A stretch of 64,000 nt of DNA from Dongia_B sp964406155 (GCA_964406155.1 CAYOQR010000024.1:4136-68135); one strand, 5' to 3'. Positions 1-8,121 are shown, numbered from the stretch's first letter. A program made the numbers and translations. The notes: generated by a model from the sequence alone, not told the origin.

Positions 1-802
1 GCGAGGTAATTGGCTCACCGGTTATCCGTCTGAGATTGTGGTAGAGGGCGGTTTGTATCGCCGAGCGGAAGCAGATGACCAGAAGAACCAGCGCATGTTT
101 AAGACAGAATGCGGCAGTTGGATGGATGGCAGTCAGTGGCAGGCGCGGGAACCAGAAGACAATCGCATGCACGGCCGCCACTACCCCCGTTATCAGCAGT
201 ACCTTCCAACGGTTGCCGGTGGTCAGTTCCCAACTCCGTCGCAGGCTCTGCCAAATACCGCGTTCCTCAAAGGTGGCAATCGGCAAATACACCGAAAATA
301 AAACCAGGAGCGCACAAACCGGCACTGCACAAACGGCAACGCCGATGCCGGCTGTTGTGAAGCTATTATGCGGGCGGTCAAATTCGTATATCTCTGGCAA
401 CATGAAAATGAATGTCATCAGCATGAGCGTGCCGACCTCCAGCGTGCTTCCCATGCATATGATGATGGATCGGCGTTGCGTCCGGTGTATGGCAAAGCTG
501 TAACTGGGGCGGCGATGATTGAGTTGCATCAATCCGATGATGATAACAATCGCGGCGGCCAGGATCTCCGGTAACCACAAGGCAATCTGAACGGCGAAGT
601 ATCCCAGGATTTGATACAGATGCGTCGGTACTGGCAGGATTCCGTCATGGCCAGTTTCAAAGGCCATGATAGATGGCAGACGGCTCAGAAAAATGATGAG
701 CATGAAGACCGAAATGTGGCGACGGAAGATGGCATGCACGTCGTGCAGCACATGAACAAGGTTGAGATTTCCATAGCCCTGTGATCCCGGCAGGTTGGTC
801 AC
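1..802 (-). CDS. Multipass inner-membrane protein (YciC / GDPD membrane-domain-like), 3' end outside the window
   Basis: This reading frame is open for 267 codons and runs off the left edge, so the carboxyl end is missing. It begins at a GTG (802) preceded by GGGGGAAG, a good ribosome binding site. At least five hydrophobic stretches alternate with short basic loops, for example around VFMLIIFLSRL, LAAAIVIIIGLM, TLMLMTFIFMLP and VPVCALLVLFSVYLP. A later segment, FEERGIWQSLRRSWELTTG, resembles the conserved loop of UPF0259/YciC and glycerophosphodiester-phosphodiesterase membrane-domain proteins. The family link is inferred from that loop only. Base composition is less GC-rich than most of the window. 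Function is unknown; it is presumably an integral membrane protein. Confidence 0.7.
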   Translation of the reverse strand, partial: MTNLPGSQGYGNLNLVHVLHDVHAIFRRHISVFMLIIFLSRLPSIMAFETGHDGILPVPTHLYQILGYFAVQIALWLPEILAAAIVIIIGLMQLNHRRPSYSFAIHRTQRRSIIICMGSTLEVGTLMLMTFIFMLPEIYEFDRPHNSFTTAGIGVAVCAVPVCALLVLFSVYLPIATFEERGIWQSLRRSWELTTGNRWKVLLITGVVAAVHAIVFWFPRLPLTAIHPTAAFCLKHALVLLVICFRSAIQTALYHNLRRITGEPITS

Positions 803-918
803 GATAGCTTCCCCCGATAGCCTATCGACGCGATGATGCTATGCCATCCGCAGCCTCGTCGGCTAGAGGGGGAAAGAGCGCGATATCCGGAGGGCGGCAG
901 TTGCCGGTCGGGGCCGCT

Positions 919-1410
919 TCAGATCTCCGTCACCGTCGGCGTGGTGTTCGGTGCCAGCATTTCCGGTTCCTCGTCCGCGCCCAGGGTTTCGTTCAGGGTC
1001 TCGCCCTTGACCGGCAGCTTGTCGCCGATCCACAGCGCGTGGATCAGGTGATCGTCGCGTGGCCGTTCGGTATTGGGATGGACGAGGATGCTGAGGCCGC
1101 GATGGTTCAGCATCAGCCAGGGCACGATCTTGGGGAAGACCTCGACGGCGAAGGCGATCTGGTACATCGCCCTGGTATGTGGCCCGATCAGCTTGTCGTG
1201 CCAGTTGCCGACACGAACCGCGAAACGCTCGGCGATCTGCCGGCGCAGGATCTCAGCCTCACCCCGGGTCGCGGCGACATCGTAATAGATATGGGCGTGA
1301 TAGCTGGCGATGGCGGCAATCGGTTGCGGTGTGGCCGGATGGCTGGGGCCGGATTGGCCGCAAGCTGCCTGGCTGGTGCCTGTTTGACTGGTGCCTGTCT
1401 GACTGGTCAT
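919..1410 (-). CDS. DOPA 4,5-dioxygenase family protein
   Basis: The 163-residue protein contains the core of the small DOPA 4,5-dioxygenase family: HAHIYYD near residue 38, the HTRAMYQIAF segment, VPWLMLNHRGLSILVHPNT and a downstream RDDHLIHALW. Conserved histidines in these segments would hold iron in an extradiol-type site. Bacterial members are mostly uncharacterised, so substrate cannot be assigned. The first about 30 residues are a low-complexity array of the pentapeptide SQTGT, encoded by 15-bp repeats at about 1370-1408, and are absent from typical members. The real start could therefore lie inside or after the array. The upstream ribosome binding site is weak. Confidence 0.8.
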   Translation of the reverse strand: MTSQTGTSQTGTSQAACGQSGPSHPATPQPIAAIASYHAHIYYDVAATRGEAEILRRQIAERFAVRVGNWHDKLIGPHTRAMYQIAFAVEVFPKIVPWLMLNHRGLSILVHPNTERPRDDHLIHALWIGDKLPVKGETLNETLGADEEPEMLAPNTTPTVTEI

Positions 1411-1597
1411 GGCGATGTCACGTCCGAGGTGTAGGATTCCCAGCGATAGTTAACGCATCCGCCGGGGCTGCTGGCAAGCGGCCGCGACAGGTCTCTGTTA
1501 AGCGGGCAGGGCATGCTGCCCGCCGATGGATGTGACCGGTCCGGTTGACGGGCTGGCGGACCATCCGATGAGACAGGCGCGCGGCCAACAGGTGTCC

Positions 1598-1675
1598 GGA
1601 CGACAGGTATCTACACGACAGGTATCTACACGACGGGTATCGGGGTGCGGGTATCGAGGTGCGGGCATCGGGGCG
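1598..1675. repeat. Degenerate 15-bp tandem array between genes
   Basis: Two perfect copies of CGACAGGTATCTACA (1601-1630) are followed by two or three decaying copies ending near 1675. An antisense frame is open through it, but I do not believe that frame is a gene. This is one of many short tandem arrays in the window. Confidence 0.8.
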
Positions 1676-1696
1676 GCGAGCCTCGGGACGGGATAG

Positions 1697-1966
1697 ATGA
1701 TCGATCGGCGGCAAGCGGTACAGCCTTTTCCCCATCTTTTTCCGGCGGCGAATGACAATGCCGTTCGCGGCCTCGGCGCCATAGCTTCCCATGCGGCGGT
1801 CAGGGAGTTCAGGCTCCTGCGATATGACGAATTCGCCCGTTTCCGTCCGGCCAACAGCGACGAGGCGGACGAACCGGCGCCCCGGATGCGCCGCTATCTC
1901 CTGACCTCGGCCTGCCTGCTTTCGGTGCTGTCCGGCCTGGCGCTCATCGTCCATGCCGGCTTTTAA
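1697..1966 (+). CDS. Small membrane-anchored protein, unknown function
   Basis: This 89-residue protein has a basic amino-terminal part with an AANDNA motif, which is frequent in small alphaproteobacterial proteins. It ends in a single hydrophobic helix, LLTSACLLSVLSGLALIVHA, with very few residues after it, suggesting a tail anchor. The start is supported only by a modest GGGATAG just upstream. A longer frame on the opposite strand covers the same bases but is rich in Arg and Pro and looks like an antisense shadow. I infer a real but unassigned gene. Confidence 0.5.
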   Translation: MIDRRQAVQPFPHLFPAANDNAVRGLGAIASHAAVREFRLLRYDEFARFRPANSDEADEPAPRMRRYLLTSACLLSVLSGLALIVHAGF

Positions 1967-2133
1967 CAGAAGCCTGCGGCAGCGTAGCCTGTTCCGGTGA
2001 AGGTCCCCGCCGACCTGCCCCTGTTATAATTTACTCTTGTGAAGCCTATCGGGCAGGCGTCCGCCACGGTGCTTCTCCCGCCCGATAACTGGTAGCCTGA
2101 CAAATAGCGGCCTACTGATCGGAGGTGACAAAG

Positions 2134-2526
2134 ATGTCCAGCCTTGAGAAATCCGCACCTTATGTGCTGAGCCTTGTCCGTATCGTCGTCGCGCTTCTGT
2201 TCCTGGAACATGGCGTCCAGAAATTCACGAATTTTCCCGCCCCGTTTCCTGTTCAACCGCTGCCGACCCTGCTCCTGGTTCAGGGCTGGATCGAGGTGAT
2301 TGGCGGCCTTCTGATGCTGGCTGGTTTCCAGACGCGTATCGTTGCCTTCATCCTCTCGGGAGACATGGCGGCGGCCTATTTCCTGTATCATTTCCCCAAC
2401 GGTTTCTATCCGGTGGTGAATAACGGCGAGGCCGCCATTCTCTACTGTTTCATCTTCCTCTATTTCGCCTTCGCCGGCGGCGGGCCGCTGGGATTCGATC
2501 GGGGCGGAAGCCGGAACGAACGCTAA
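2134..2526 (+). CDS. DoxX family membrane protein
   Basis: This 130-residue, four-helix membrane protein has the DoxX layout: SLVRIVVALLFLEHGVQKF in helix 1, QGWIEVIGGLLMLAGFQTR in helix 2, then two further hydrophobic helices and a short glycine-rich tail. The first helix has the usual Arg and His-Gly of the family. GGAGG at 2121-2125 lies 8 nt before ATG 2134, so I prefer this start over the GTG at 2125. DoxX proteins are often tied to redox or thiosulfate/quinone chemistry, but small members like this are generally unassigned. It appears to be monocistronic. Confidence 0.88.
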   Translation: MSSLEKSAPYVLSLVRIVVALLFLEHGVQKFTNFPAPFPVQPLPTLLLVQGWIEVIGGLLMLAGFQTRIVAFILSGDMAAAYFLYHFPNGFYPVVNNGEAAILYCFIFLYFAFAGGGPLGFDRGGSRNER

Positions 2527-2639
2527 GGCCGGATGCTTCCGAAGGGGATTACGGGAACGAGGGAGATCGCGGGAACGATTTCGCCCGGGCGCTGAAACAG
2601 CCTCTACGCGAGATGCGCGGTAGGATAAGGCGAGTGGCC

Positions 2640-3275
2640 TTACGGCTTGATCCAGAGCACCGGCGTGGCGGCTGTCAGGGCGATATTCTCCTTCTCGCCC
2701 TGAGCGTCGAGCAGATTGTAGCGATCGAAATCGAAGCCCGGCGCGACATGGGCGAGATGCAGCTTCCTGTTGCCGAGGCGAACCACTGAGAGGCGGCCGA
2801 CGGCGCTGGGCTCGACCGCATCGCTGGGTTTGAAGAACAGCAGGGCGCCGCGCATGACGGTGGGGGCGAAGACATCGCCGGCGGCGCGGATGACGATGGC
2901 GCCGGCCGGCAGGCGGGGCGGGGCATCGATCTGTTGTTTCGCGCCCTTGATGTCGAGATGTACTTCGCCCTTCGCATCCACCGTGCCGCCGAGCGGCGCC
3001 GTCGCCGTCGGGGTTGCCGCCCCGCGTGCGGCCGATTGTTGCGTCGGCCCGCCGCTCAATTCCAAGCCGGCATTGCGCAGCACATCCTCGACAGGCACGG
3101 AGAGGAACTGGGCGATCTGTTGCGCCTCATGCAGCTGCATGGCGCGGCGACCCTGGAACATCAAGGTGATGGCCGAGGGATCGAGGCCCATATGGCGCGC
3201 CATTTCCCGCTGGCTCTTATCGGCGGCGAGCAGGGCGTTGCGGAAGAACTGATGATTGATCTCGAGCAGCTTCAT
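2640..3275 (-). CDS. XRE-type transcription regulator with degenerate S24-like tail
   Basis: Residues about 10-65 form a Cro/CI helix-turn-helix (SQREMARHMGLDPSAITLMF) that continues into EAQQIAQFLSVPVEDVL. A linker of Ala, Thr and Gly follows. The tail (about 120-211) resembles a LexA/CI peptidase S24 fold: GDVFAPTVMRGALLFF aligns with the usual G-D-S-M-x-P box, and RLSVVRLGNRKL with the following strands. Val stands where the catalytic Ser would be, so self-cleavage is unlikely. I infer a repressor whose tail only dimerises or binds a ligand. A 12-bp AT-rich box just upstream recurs upstream of the gene at 3598-3954. Confidence 0.8.
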   Translation of the reverse strand: MKLLEINHQFFRNALLAADKSQREMARHMGLDPSAITLMFQGRRAMQLHEAQQIAQFLSVPVEDVLRNAGLELSGGPTQQSAARGAATPTATAPLGGTVDAKGEVHLDIKGAKQQIDAPPRLPAGAIVIRAAGDVFAPTVMRGALLFFKPSDAVEPSAVGRLSVVRLGNRKLHLAHVAPGFDFDRYNLLDAQGEKENIALTAATPVLWIKP

Positions 3276-3597
3276 GTCTCGATTGTTGATTAAATATCAA
3301 TTAATGGCAAGAGGGGAATTAGGGGACGCGTGACGAGTAGCCACAATATGTTGCGGCATCCCTCGGGAATGGGTCAATTCTTGAATAATTATCAATGAAT
3401 TAGCGAGCCTGCGGGGCGGCGGCTCCGAAGGAGCAAGCGGGCGGATCTCGGCCAGGGCCAGGGCCAGGATCAGGGGGCGGGACGAGGCTGGGGCGGAGAG
3501 GGTGGCCGCATGCATCCTGCCTGTGCGGCGGCAGGCGAGTCGGGCTGTATGACCTGGATCATGCGGAGTGCTGGGGACCGTCCGGCGGAGGGGAGCC
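3276..3597. other. Intergenic stretch, no gene supported
   Basis: This stretch of about 320 bases holds the XRE promoter region on the right-to-left strand and AT-rich patches around 3350-3405, including ATAATTATCAATGAATTA. A 72-codon frame on the minus strand is not supported by a ribosome binding site or by family resemblance. Confidence 0.5.
3293..3304 (-). promoter_or_regulatory. Shared AT-rich box TTAATTGATATT (copy 1)
   Basis: The box lies 18 bases before the XRE start codon, in the sense orientation for that gene. An identical 12-mer occurs at 4042-4053, about 90 bases from the start of the gene at 3598-3954. In a GC-rich background this suggests, but does not prove, an autoregulatory operator of the XRE protein. 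Confidence 0.4.
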
Positions 3598-3954
3598 TTA
3601 CTCCTCGTAGCGGCCGAAGGCGGCGAGATAGAAATCCCGCTCCAATTGCTTGAAGGTGCGGTGGGCTTCGCTCAGGGTGGCGGCGAGTTCGATGAAATTG
3701 GTCTCCATTTCGTATTTGGATGGAGCCTCCGCCAGATGCGTTGTGGCTGGGTGTGCCGGGGAAGGAACCGGCCGGTCGAAGCCGGCGAGCAGGTAATCGA
3801 CGGCATCCCGCAACTGGGCCGCCGTCATCGTTTCCAAACTCTCGGCGTCATAGCGCGCCAGCAATTGCTGGCGCAGCGGGCGCGAGGCGATGTCCCCGGC
3901 AATATGCTCGGCAGGATTCCTGGCGATGTCCCTGGCCGTGACCGTCTCGTTCAT
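3598..3954 (-). CDS. Hypothetical protein of 118 residues
   Basis: The gene starts at an ATG with a good GGGGAG ribosome binding site 5 nt upstream. The product is acidic, soluble and probably helical. The amino part is IARNPAEHIAGDIASRPLRQ, followed by a helix TAAQLRDAVDYLLAGF, a Pro-rich linker and a final helix pair ending in ERDFYLAAFGRYEE. No membrane segment or signal peptide is visible and I do not recognise a family. It shares a 12-bp upstream box with the neighbouring XRE gene and may be its target, which is inference from that box alone. Confidence 0.6.
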   Translation of the reverse strand: MNETVTARDIARNPAEHIAGDIASRPLRQQLLARYDAESLETMTAAQLRDAVDYLLAGFDRPVPSPAHPATTHLAEAPSKYEMETNFIELAATLSEAHRTFKQLERDFYLAAFGRYEE

Positions 3955-4506
3955 GAAACTCCCCGTTGATTGGTTATTTGTGATTGGCCATCGGCTGCAT
4001 CGGCAAACCGGCGGATATATTCCGCGGAAACGGCTGCAGCGTTAATTGATATTATCGCAAAGATCAGCCTCCGCTTGCAATCGTCAGGTCGTGATTCCCA
4101 CATCTTTAAACCAATCCGTCGTGCCGGCCGTCACCCTGGCAGCAGATTCCCGGGGCCGGACCATCGAGAAATGCTGGAGGGGCGGATAAGGCGCAGCCCC
4201 GCCATTGTCCGGCACTTGACGTTTTCGCCGGGATGGCGCCAAATGTTCCTGTCTTGTTCCTTTCATATGCATAATTATCGATTTTACGTAAATCGAAATC
4301 AGAGGTCAATCGGTGAATGGAGCAAGTCATGCGGAACCCACGATGGATTGGCAGGATGGATTGGCGGGCCGGGAAGGGTGTTGGCTTAGGCCTGCGATCC
4401 CGAGCGCGTCAAACACAGTCATGTGTCTTGAGTTTGCCTTGTACACGTATAGCGTGTTGTCCGGCGAGGACGGCATGGAAACGATCGAATGGGTGGTGAG
4501 GAGATC
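3955..4506. other. Intergenic stretch with AT-rich palindromes, no gene supported
   Basis: The stretch contains the second TTAATTGATATT box (4042-4053) and a palindrome, TCGATTT-TACGT-AAATCGA, at 4278-4296. Several short frames cross it on both strands but none has a convincing start or resemblance. The palindrome is about 210 bases before the secreted repeat protein and could be an operator. Confidence 0.45.
4278..4296. promoter_or_regulatory. 19-bp palindrome, candidate operator
   Basis: Seven-base arms TCGATTT and AAATCGA surround TACGT. The site is AT-rich in a GC-rich genome and lies between the gene ending at 3598 and the one starting at 4507. Which regulator would bind it is unknown. 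Confidence 0.4.
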
Positions 4507-5034
4507 ATGATGGCGACAGTGCAATGGGGGACGCGGCGGCTCAGTGAGCTGGGCCAGCCGAGATCGAGGACCCGCAGGCCGAGGGCGCGTGGTTTGACAA
4601 TGGGCAGATCGAGAACAGGCGGATCGAGGTTGGGGCGTGCGGCGCTGCTCTGCCTGGGCTTGGTCGGCCTGCGCTTGATCGGTCTGGGCCTGGCGGCGGC
4701 CTTGCTGCCGGCATCGGCGGCCTGGGGCGGTTGCGCCTCGTGGCAGATCAATTGCAACGGCAATGCCATGAATGGCGGTTCGTCGGATGGTTATGGCAAT
4801 AGCTGGGACCGCAACAGCGGCGGCGGTTACAGCGATCAGAACGGGCGGAGCTGGAACCAGACGACCGGCGGCTCCTGGCAGCGCAGCGACGGTTATTCGG
4901 TCAATCAGACCCTGGGCGGGAGCTATCGCGACAGCAAGGGCGAGACCTTCAATCAGACCCTGGGCGGCGGCATGCAGGGCAGCCGGGGCACGAGCTGCAA
5001 CCAGACCCTCGGCGGTACCTGGCGCTGCAACTGA
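4507..5034 (+). CDS. Secreted glycine/asparagine-rich repeat protein
   Basis: The 175-residue product starts at ATG 4507 or 4510, with GAGGAG just upstream. A basic leader of about 40 residues precedes a hydrophobic core (LCLGLVGLRLIGLGLAAALL) and a plausible cleavage site after ASA. The exported part has about four to five degenerate repeats of about 18 residues, each centred on N-Q-T-(L/T)-G-G followed by a short polar stretch and Ser-x-Gly. The last two repeats contain Cys, which pair with Cys near the mature start and could form disulfides. Similar YGNSW...NQTTGG proteins occur in alphaproteobacteria without known function. I expect a beta-rich surface or periplasmic protein. Confidence 0.65.
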   Translation: MMATVQWGTRRLSELGQPRSRTRRPRARGLTMGRSRTGGSRLGRAALLCLGLVGLRLIGLGLAAALLPASAAWGGCASWQINCNGNAMNGGSSDGYGNSWDRNSGGGYSDQNGRSWNQTTGGSWQRSDGYSVNQTLGGSYRDSKGETFNQTLGGGMQGSRGTSCNQTLGGTWRCN

Positions 5035-5068
5035 CGAGGCGGCGGGGCGGGGAAGGGAATGACCGCAC

Positions 5069-5120
5069 CCCGGTTCTGGGCCCCGGTTCTGGGCCTCGGT
5101 CCTGGGCCCCTGTTCTGGTT
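5069..5120. repeat. 13-bp tandem array
   Basis: Four copies of a 13-mer (CCCGGTTCTGGGC and variants, 5069-5081, 5082-5094, 5095-5107, 5108-5120) fill the gap between two convergent genes. The first two copies are identical. Confidence 0.85.
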
Positions 5121-5181
5121 TTTCCGGTGCTCGTCTTCCCGGTCCTCGCTTCCTTGGTTCTCATGAAGCCAGTCGGGCATC

Positions 5182-6117
5182 TCATCGCAGCACGTGTTTC
5201 GCACCCGTGCGCAGGGCGTCGGTGAAGGCGTCGAGAAGATCGATGGAAAGCCGCCAGCTCTGCCAGTAGAGCGCGAGGTCGAGATGCTTGCCCGGCGCCA
5301 GTTCCACCAGGGCGCCGCTTTTCAGATGCGGCGCGGCCAGATGTTCGGGGCACATGCCCCAGCCGAGGCCGCCGAGATAGGCCTGCATGTAACCGTTGGC
5401 ATTGGGCAGCCAATGGGTCGGCGGCTCCGGAGCCTCACGCGTCAGCTTGCGCATAAAGACGCGCTGCAGGTTGTCCTTGTGGTTGAAGCAGATGTTGGGC
5501 GCGCGGCGCAGCTGCTCACGGCCGAGCGCCGGTTGACCGCCACGGCCGGCGAAGTAGCGTCGATGGAAGGCCGGTGAGCAGACCGCATGGTTGCGTACCG
5601 TGCCGAGCTTCAGGATGCGGCAGCCCTGGACCGGCTTCGCCTCGGTCGTCACCGCACCCTGAACGGCGCCCTCCTTCAGCAGACGCGCGGTATGGTCCTG
5701 GTCGTCGATCACCACATCCAGCAGGATCCGGCGCTGCAGGGCGAAGCCGGCGACCGCCGGGATGAACCAGCTCGCCATGCTGTCGTCATTGACCGCGATC
5801 CGCAAAGTCGGCCAGGGCGCGTCGGAGTCTTCCTCGCCATCGCCGGCCGGATCGCCGCCAGCGGTGGCCGGCATCTGGCGGCGGAGATCCGCCTCCATCA
5901 GATCGACCCGCTCCAGATGACGGCAGAGCAGGGCGCCGGTCTCGGTGGCACGGCAAGGCTGGCCGCGCCGCACCAGCACGCAGCCGACCCGTTCCTCCAG
6001 CAGCTTGATGCGCTGCGAAACGGCGGAGGGCGTGATGCTGAGCGCAGCGGCGGCCTTGTCGAACGAGCCCTGGCGAATGACCGCACCCAGGGCTTCCAGC
6101 AGGGCGTAATCCAGCAT
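5182..6117 (-). CDS. argP: LysR-type regulator, ArgP family
   Basis: The 311-residue protein begins with a LysR-type winged helix (LEALGAVIRQGSFDKAAAAL, SPSAVSQRIKLLEERVG). It continues into the ArgP/LysG effector domain, with FNHKDNLQRVFM and GWGMCPEHLAAPHL. ArgP proteins sense lysine/arginine and activate amino-acid exporters such as ArgO/LysE. The divergent neighbour at 6793 is exactly such an exporter. The intergenic space is unusually long (675 bases) because it has been filled with dispersed repeats, which separate the regulator from its presumed target promoter. Confidence 0.85.
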   Translation of the reverse strand: MLDYALLEALGAVIRQGSFDKAAAALSITPSAVSQRIKLLEERVGCVLVRRGQPCRATETGALLCRHLERVDLMEADLRRQMPATAGGDPAGDGEEDSDAPWPTLRIAVNDDSMASWFIPAVAGFALQRRILLDVVIDDQDHTARLLKEGAVQGAVTTEAKPVQGCRILKLGTVRNHAVCSPAFHRRYFAGRGGQPALGREQLRRAPNICFNHKDNLQRVFMRKLTREAPEPPTHWLPNANGYMQAYLGGLGWGMCPEHLAAPHLKSGALVELAPGKHLDLALYWQSWRLSIDLLDAFTDALRTGAKHVLR

Positions 6118-6328
6118 GAATTTTCCTTATGCTCCTTTAGAAAGTTTAGTTTTCCTTATTTCCGTGGCGTGGGCAATATCCGGGTGAAACGACAGCCGTC
6201 CGGTGAAGACATGGCCGTCCGGTGAAGATGGAGATGGATTGAGGAAAAGTGCTCGGTTGATATATCGATGGCCGGAAGCTCTTCGATGTGCCGGACCCTG
6301 CAGCGGCAAGCATCCCAGATGACCTTGC

Positions 6329-6703
6329 CACCCCTCACCCCAATCCTCTCCCCGCACACGGGGCGAGGGAGTTTATCCGGCCTTGCACAGCACGCGTGTC
6401 TTCTCATTTGTCATTGCCGGACCTGTCCTCGGGCTTGACCCGAGGATTGACCCGGCAATCCATGGGAGATGCCGTGTGTTGCTTTCACCATGGACCCCGG
6501 GTCAAGCCCGGGGGTGACAAATGAGCGGACGTAAGGGTTGTGTGAAGCCTGCGATAGAGCTCATTCACCCCATGGCAGCGGGTCAATCCTCGGGTCAGGC
6601 CCGAGGACGGGCCCGGCAATGTCAAACGAGAGAATGCTCAGGCTGTGCGAAGCTGAAAAACTCCCTCGCCCCGTGTGCGGGGAGAGGGTTGGGGTGAGGG
6701 GTG
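6329..6703. repeat. Composite dispersed repeat: A arm, B element, partial inverted B, inverted A arm
   Basis: The A arm (6329-6371) reads CACCCCTCACCCCAATCCTC and ends in a small hairpin and GAGGGAG. B (about 6406-6525) has two hairpins around GGGCTTGACCC and GGGTCAAGCCC, joined by CCATGG-flanked sequence. A partial inverted B lies at 6570-6630, and the inverted A arm at 6661-6703. The whole block forms one long imperfect inverted repeat between argP and the exporter. The same families recur through the window. Confidence 0.85.
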
Positions 6704-6792
6704 TTAGCAACGAACTCGATGTTGCCATACGAGCTCACTTCCTGAGCCGGACAGCCGTAGAGCGAAACATTCAGATTGCGAGAGCAGGGAAG

Positions 6793-7488
6793 ATGACTTG
6801 GGTAGCGTTCAATGAAGCGGGGATCAACGAATTCTGGCGCGGCGCCTCGCTCTGCGCCGCCTTGGTCATGACCATCGGTGCCCAGGTTTCCTATGTCCTG
6901 CGCCAGGGGATCTTGCGCTCTCATATCGGCAAGGTGGTGGCGGTCTGCATTCTCTCGGATGTCCTGTTCATCCTGGCGGGTGTCGCCGGCGCGGCGGTAT
7001 TGGTGCAGGACTATGCCTGGCTGGTGCGCCTGCTGGTCTATCTCGGTGCCGCTTACCTGACCTGGTTCGGCGTCGCGGCTTTGCGCCGGGCCTGGCGGGG
7101 CGGGCGCAGCATGCCGCTGGCGGCGGGGGAAGGTGTCCGCATCGGGGCGGGTACCCGCATGGATGGCCTGGATGCCGGCATGCCGTCAGCGGCGATACAG
7201 GAACCGGCCCGCAAGGTGGTGCTGACCATCGCGGCCCTGACCTGGCTCAATCCCCATGTCTATGTCGATGCGATCCTGATCCTCGGCGCCGCCGGGGCCA
7301 AGCTGGCGCCGGAAACGCGGCCGGCCTTCATCGCCGGGGCGATCCTCGCCGATATCGTCTGCTTTTCGGCTCTCGGCTATGGCGCGCGGCTGCTGGCGCC
7401 GCTTTTCACCAGGCCGACCGCCTGGCGCATCCTCGATCTGCTGGTCGGCGCCGTCGTGCTGACCATCGTCGTCACGCAATTGCGCTGA
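6793..7488 (+). CDS. LysE/ArgO-type amino-acid exporter
   Basis: The 231-residue protein has six hydrophobic segments in the LysE pattern. The first helix is near residues 15-35 (SLCAALVMTIGAQVSYVLRQG), and there is the family's WLNPHVYVD block (usually LNP) near residue 150. ATG 6793 has GCAGGGA just upstream. An upstream-extended frame runs back to 6538, but that part is repeat DNA and not coding. The exporter is divergent from argP, matching the known argP-argO/lysE-lysG pairing. The expected role is efflux of arginine or lysine, controlled by ArgP. A loop near residues 105-135 contains a short low-complexity stretch. Confidence 0.85.
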   Translation: MTWVAFNEAGINEFWRGASLCAALVMTIGAQVSYVLRQGILRSHIGKVVAVCILSDVLFILAGVAGAAVLVQDYAWLVRLLVYLGAAYLTWFGVAALRRAWRGGRSMPLAAGEGVRIGAGTRMDGLDAGMPSAAIQEPARKVVLTIAALTWLNPHVYVDAILILGAAGAKLAPETRPAFIAGAILADIVCFSALGYGARLLAPLFTRPTAWRILDLLVGAVVLTIVVTQLR

Positions 7489-7508
7489 GCATCTGGATAC
7501 GGCCTCAT

Positions 7509-7547
7509 GTCGCTGCCTTACGTCGCTGCCTTACGCCGCTGCCTTAC
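7509..7547. repeat. 13-bp tandem array
   Basis: Three copies of GTCGCTGCCTTAC (third with one change) lie at 7509-7521, 7522-7534 and 7535-7547. The third copy supplies the stop codon of the carboxymuconolactone-decarboxylase-like remnant on the minus strand. Confidence 0.85.
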
Positions 7548-7660
7548 GTCGATGTGGGGCACGAGGCGAGAATCTCGTTGGCGATCTTGAAAGCGTCGTT
7601 GGAGGCCGGAATGCCGGCATAGATTGCCGTGTGCAGCAACAGCGCCTGCAATTCCGCTCG
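7544..7660 (-). pseudogene. 3' remnant of a carboxymuconolactone decarboxylase family gene
   Basis: The minus strand here reads ELQALLLHTAIYAGIPASND and then AFKIANEILA before a stop at 7544-7546. This is the conserved carboxyl end of CMD proteins such as PcaC (4-carboxymuconolactone decarboxylase, protocatechuate pathway). Only about 38 codons remain; the upstream two thirds and the start are gone. The break point is near 7650-7670, where the sequence switches to a plus-strand remnant. The final codons run into a 13-bp tandem array. Confidence 0.7.
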
Positions 7661-8013
7661 ACGAGCAATTGCTCGATGAGCGGCCGCATGTGCAAGTCGT
7701 TCTGGGTATCAAGAACGTCTTGCCGGCGGAAGAGAACGTGTTCGACATCCTGCTCGGTGAATTACAGCGCGTCATCCCCGGGGTAACATGGACCGCTGCC
7801 GGTATCGTCGCTCATCAGAATGCGGTGATGGATTGGGCCTTGGCGCGCGGCGTGCCGGCGATCCGCACCGGTCTCGAGGACAACATCCGTGTCAGCAAGA
7901 CACGCCTTGCCGCGAGCAACGCGGAGCTGGTGAGCCTTGCCGCCCGCCGCACCGTTCATGCCTGCCGCCCCGCGACGCCAGCCGAAGCCCGCGCCATTCT
8001 CGGGCTGGCCTGA
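7660..8013 (+). pseudogene. 3' remnant of a beta-keto acid cleavage enzyme (BKACE, DUF849) gene
   Basis: From about VVLGIKNVLPAEENVFDILL to the stop, the translation matches the carboxyl half of BKACE enzymes. The diagnostic block is IRTGLEDNIRVSKTRLAASN near the end. These enzymes cleave beta-keto acids with acetyl-CoA, but the amino half with the Zn-binding His pair is missing, so this cannot be active. About 100 matching codons remain. A nominal ATG at 7624 lies in the foreign CMD-derived part. The remnant is head-to-head with the CMD remnant. Confidence 0.75.
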
Positions 8014-8121
8014 CAGTCGCGAAGGCATCTTGCACGAATGCGTCGGTGATGTGTGGAGAGAGATGCTGCCGGCTCTTCGATGCGAAAAAGGTTTCGACGG
8101 CAGGCATCTCGTTTGTCGCCA

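Noticed and set aside
1418..1954. Minus-strand 178-codon frame opposite the small membrane protein
   Set aside because: It is very rich in Arg and Pro, has no recognisable domain, and covers a tandem array. The plus frame has a coherent transmembrane end.
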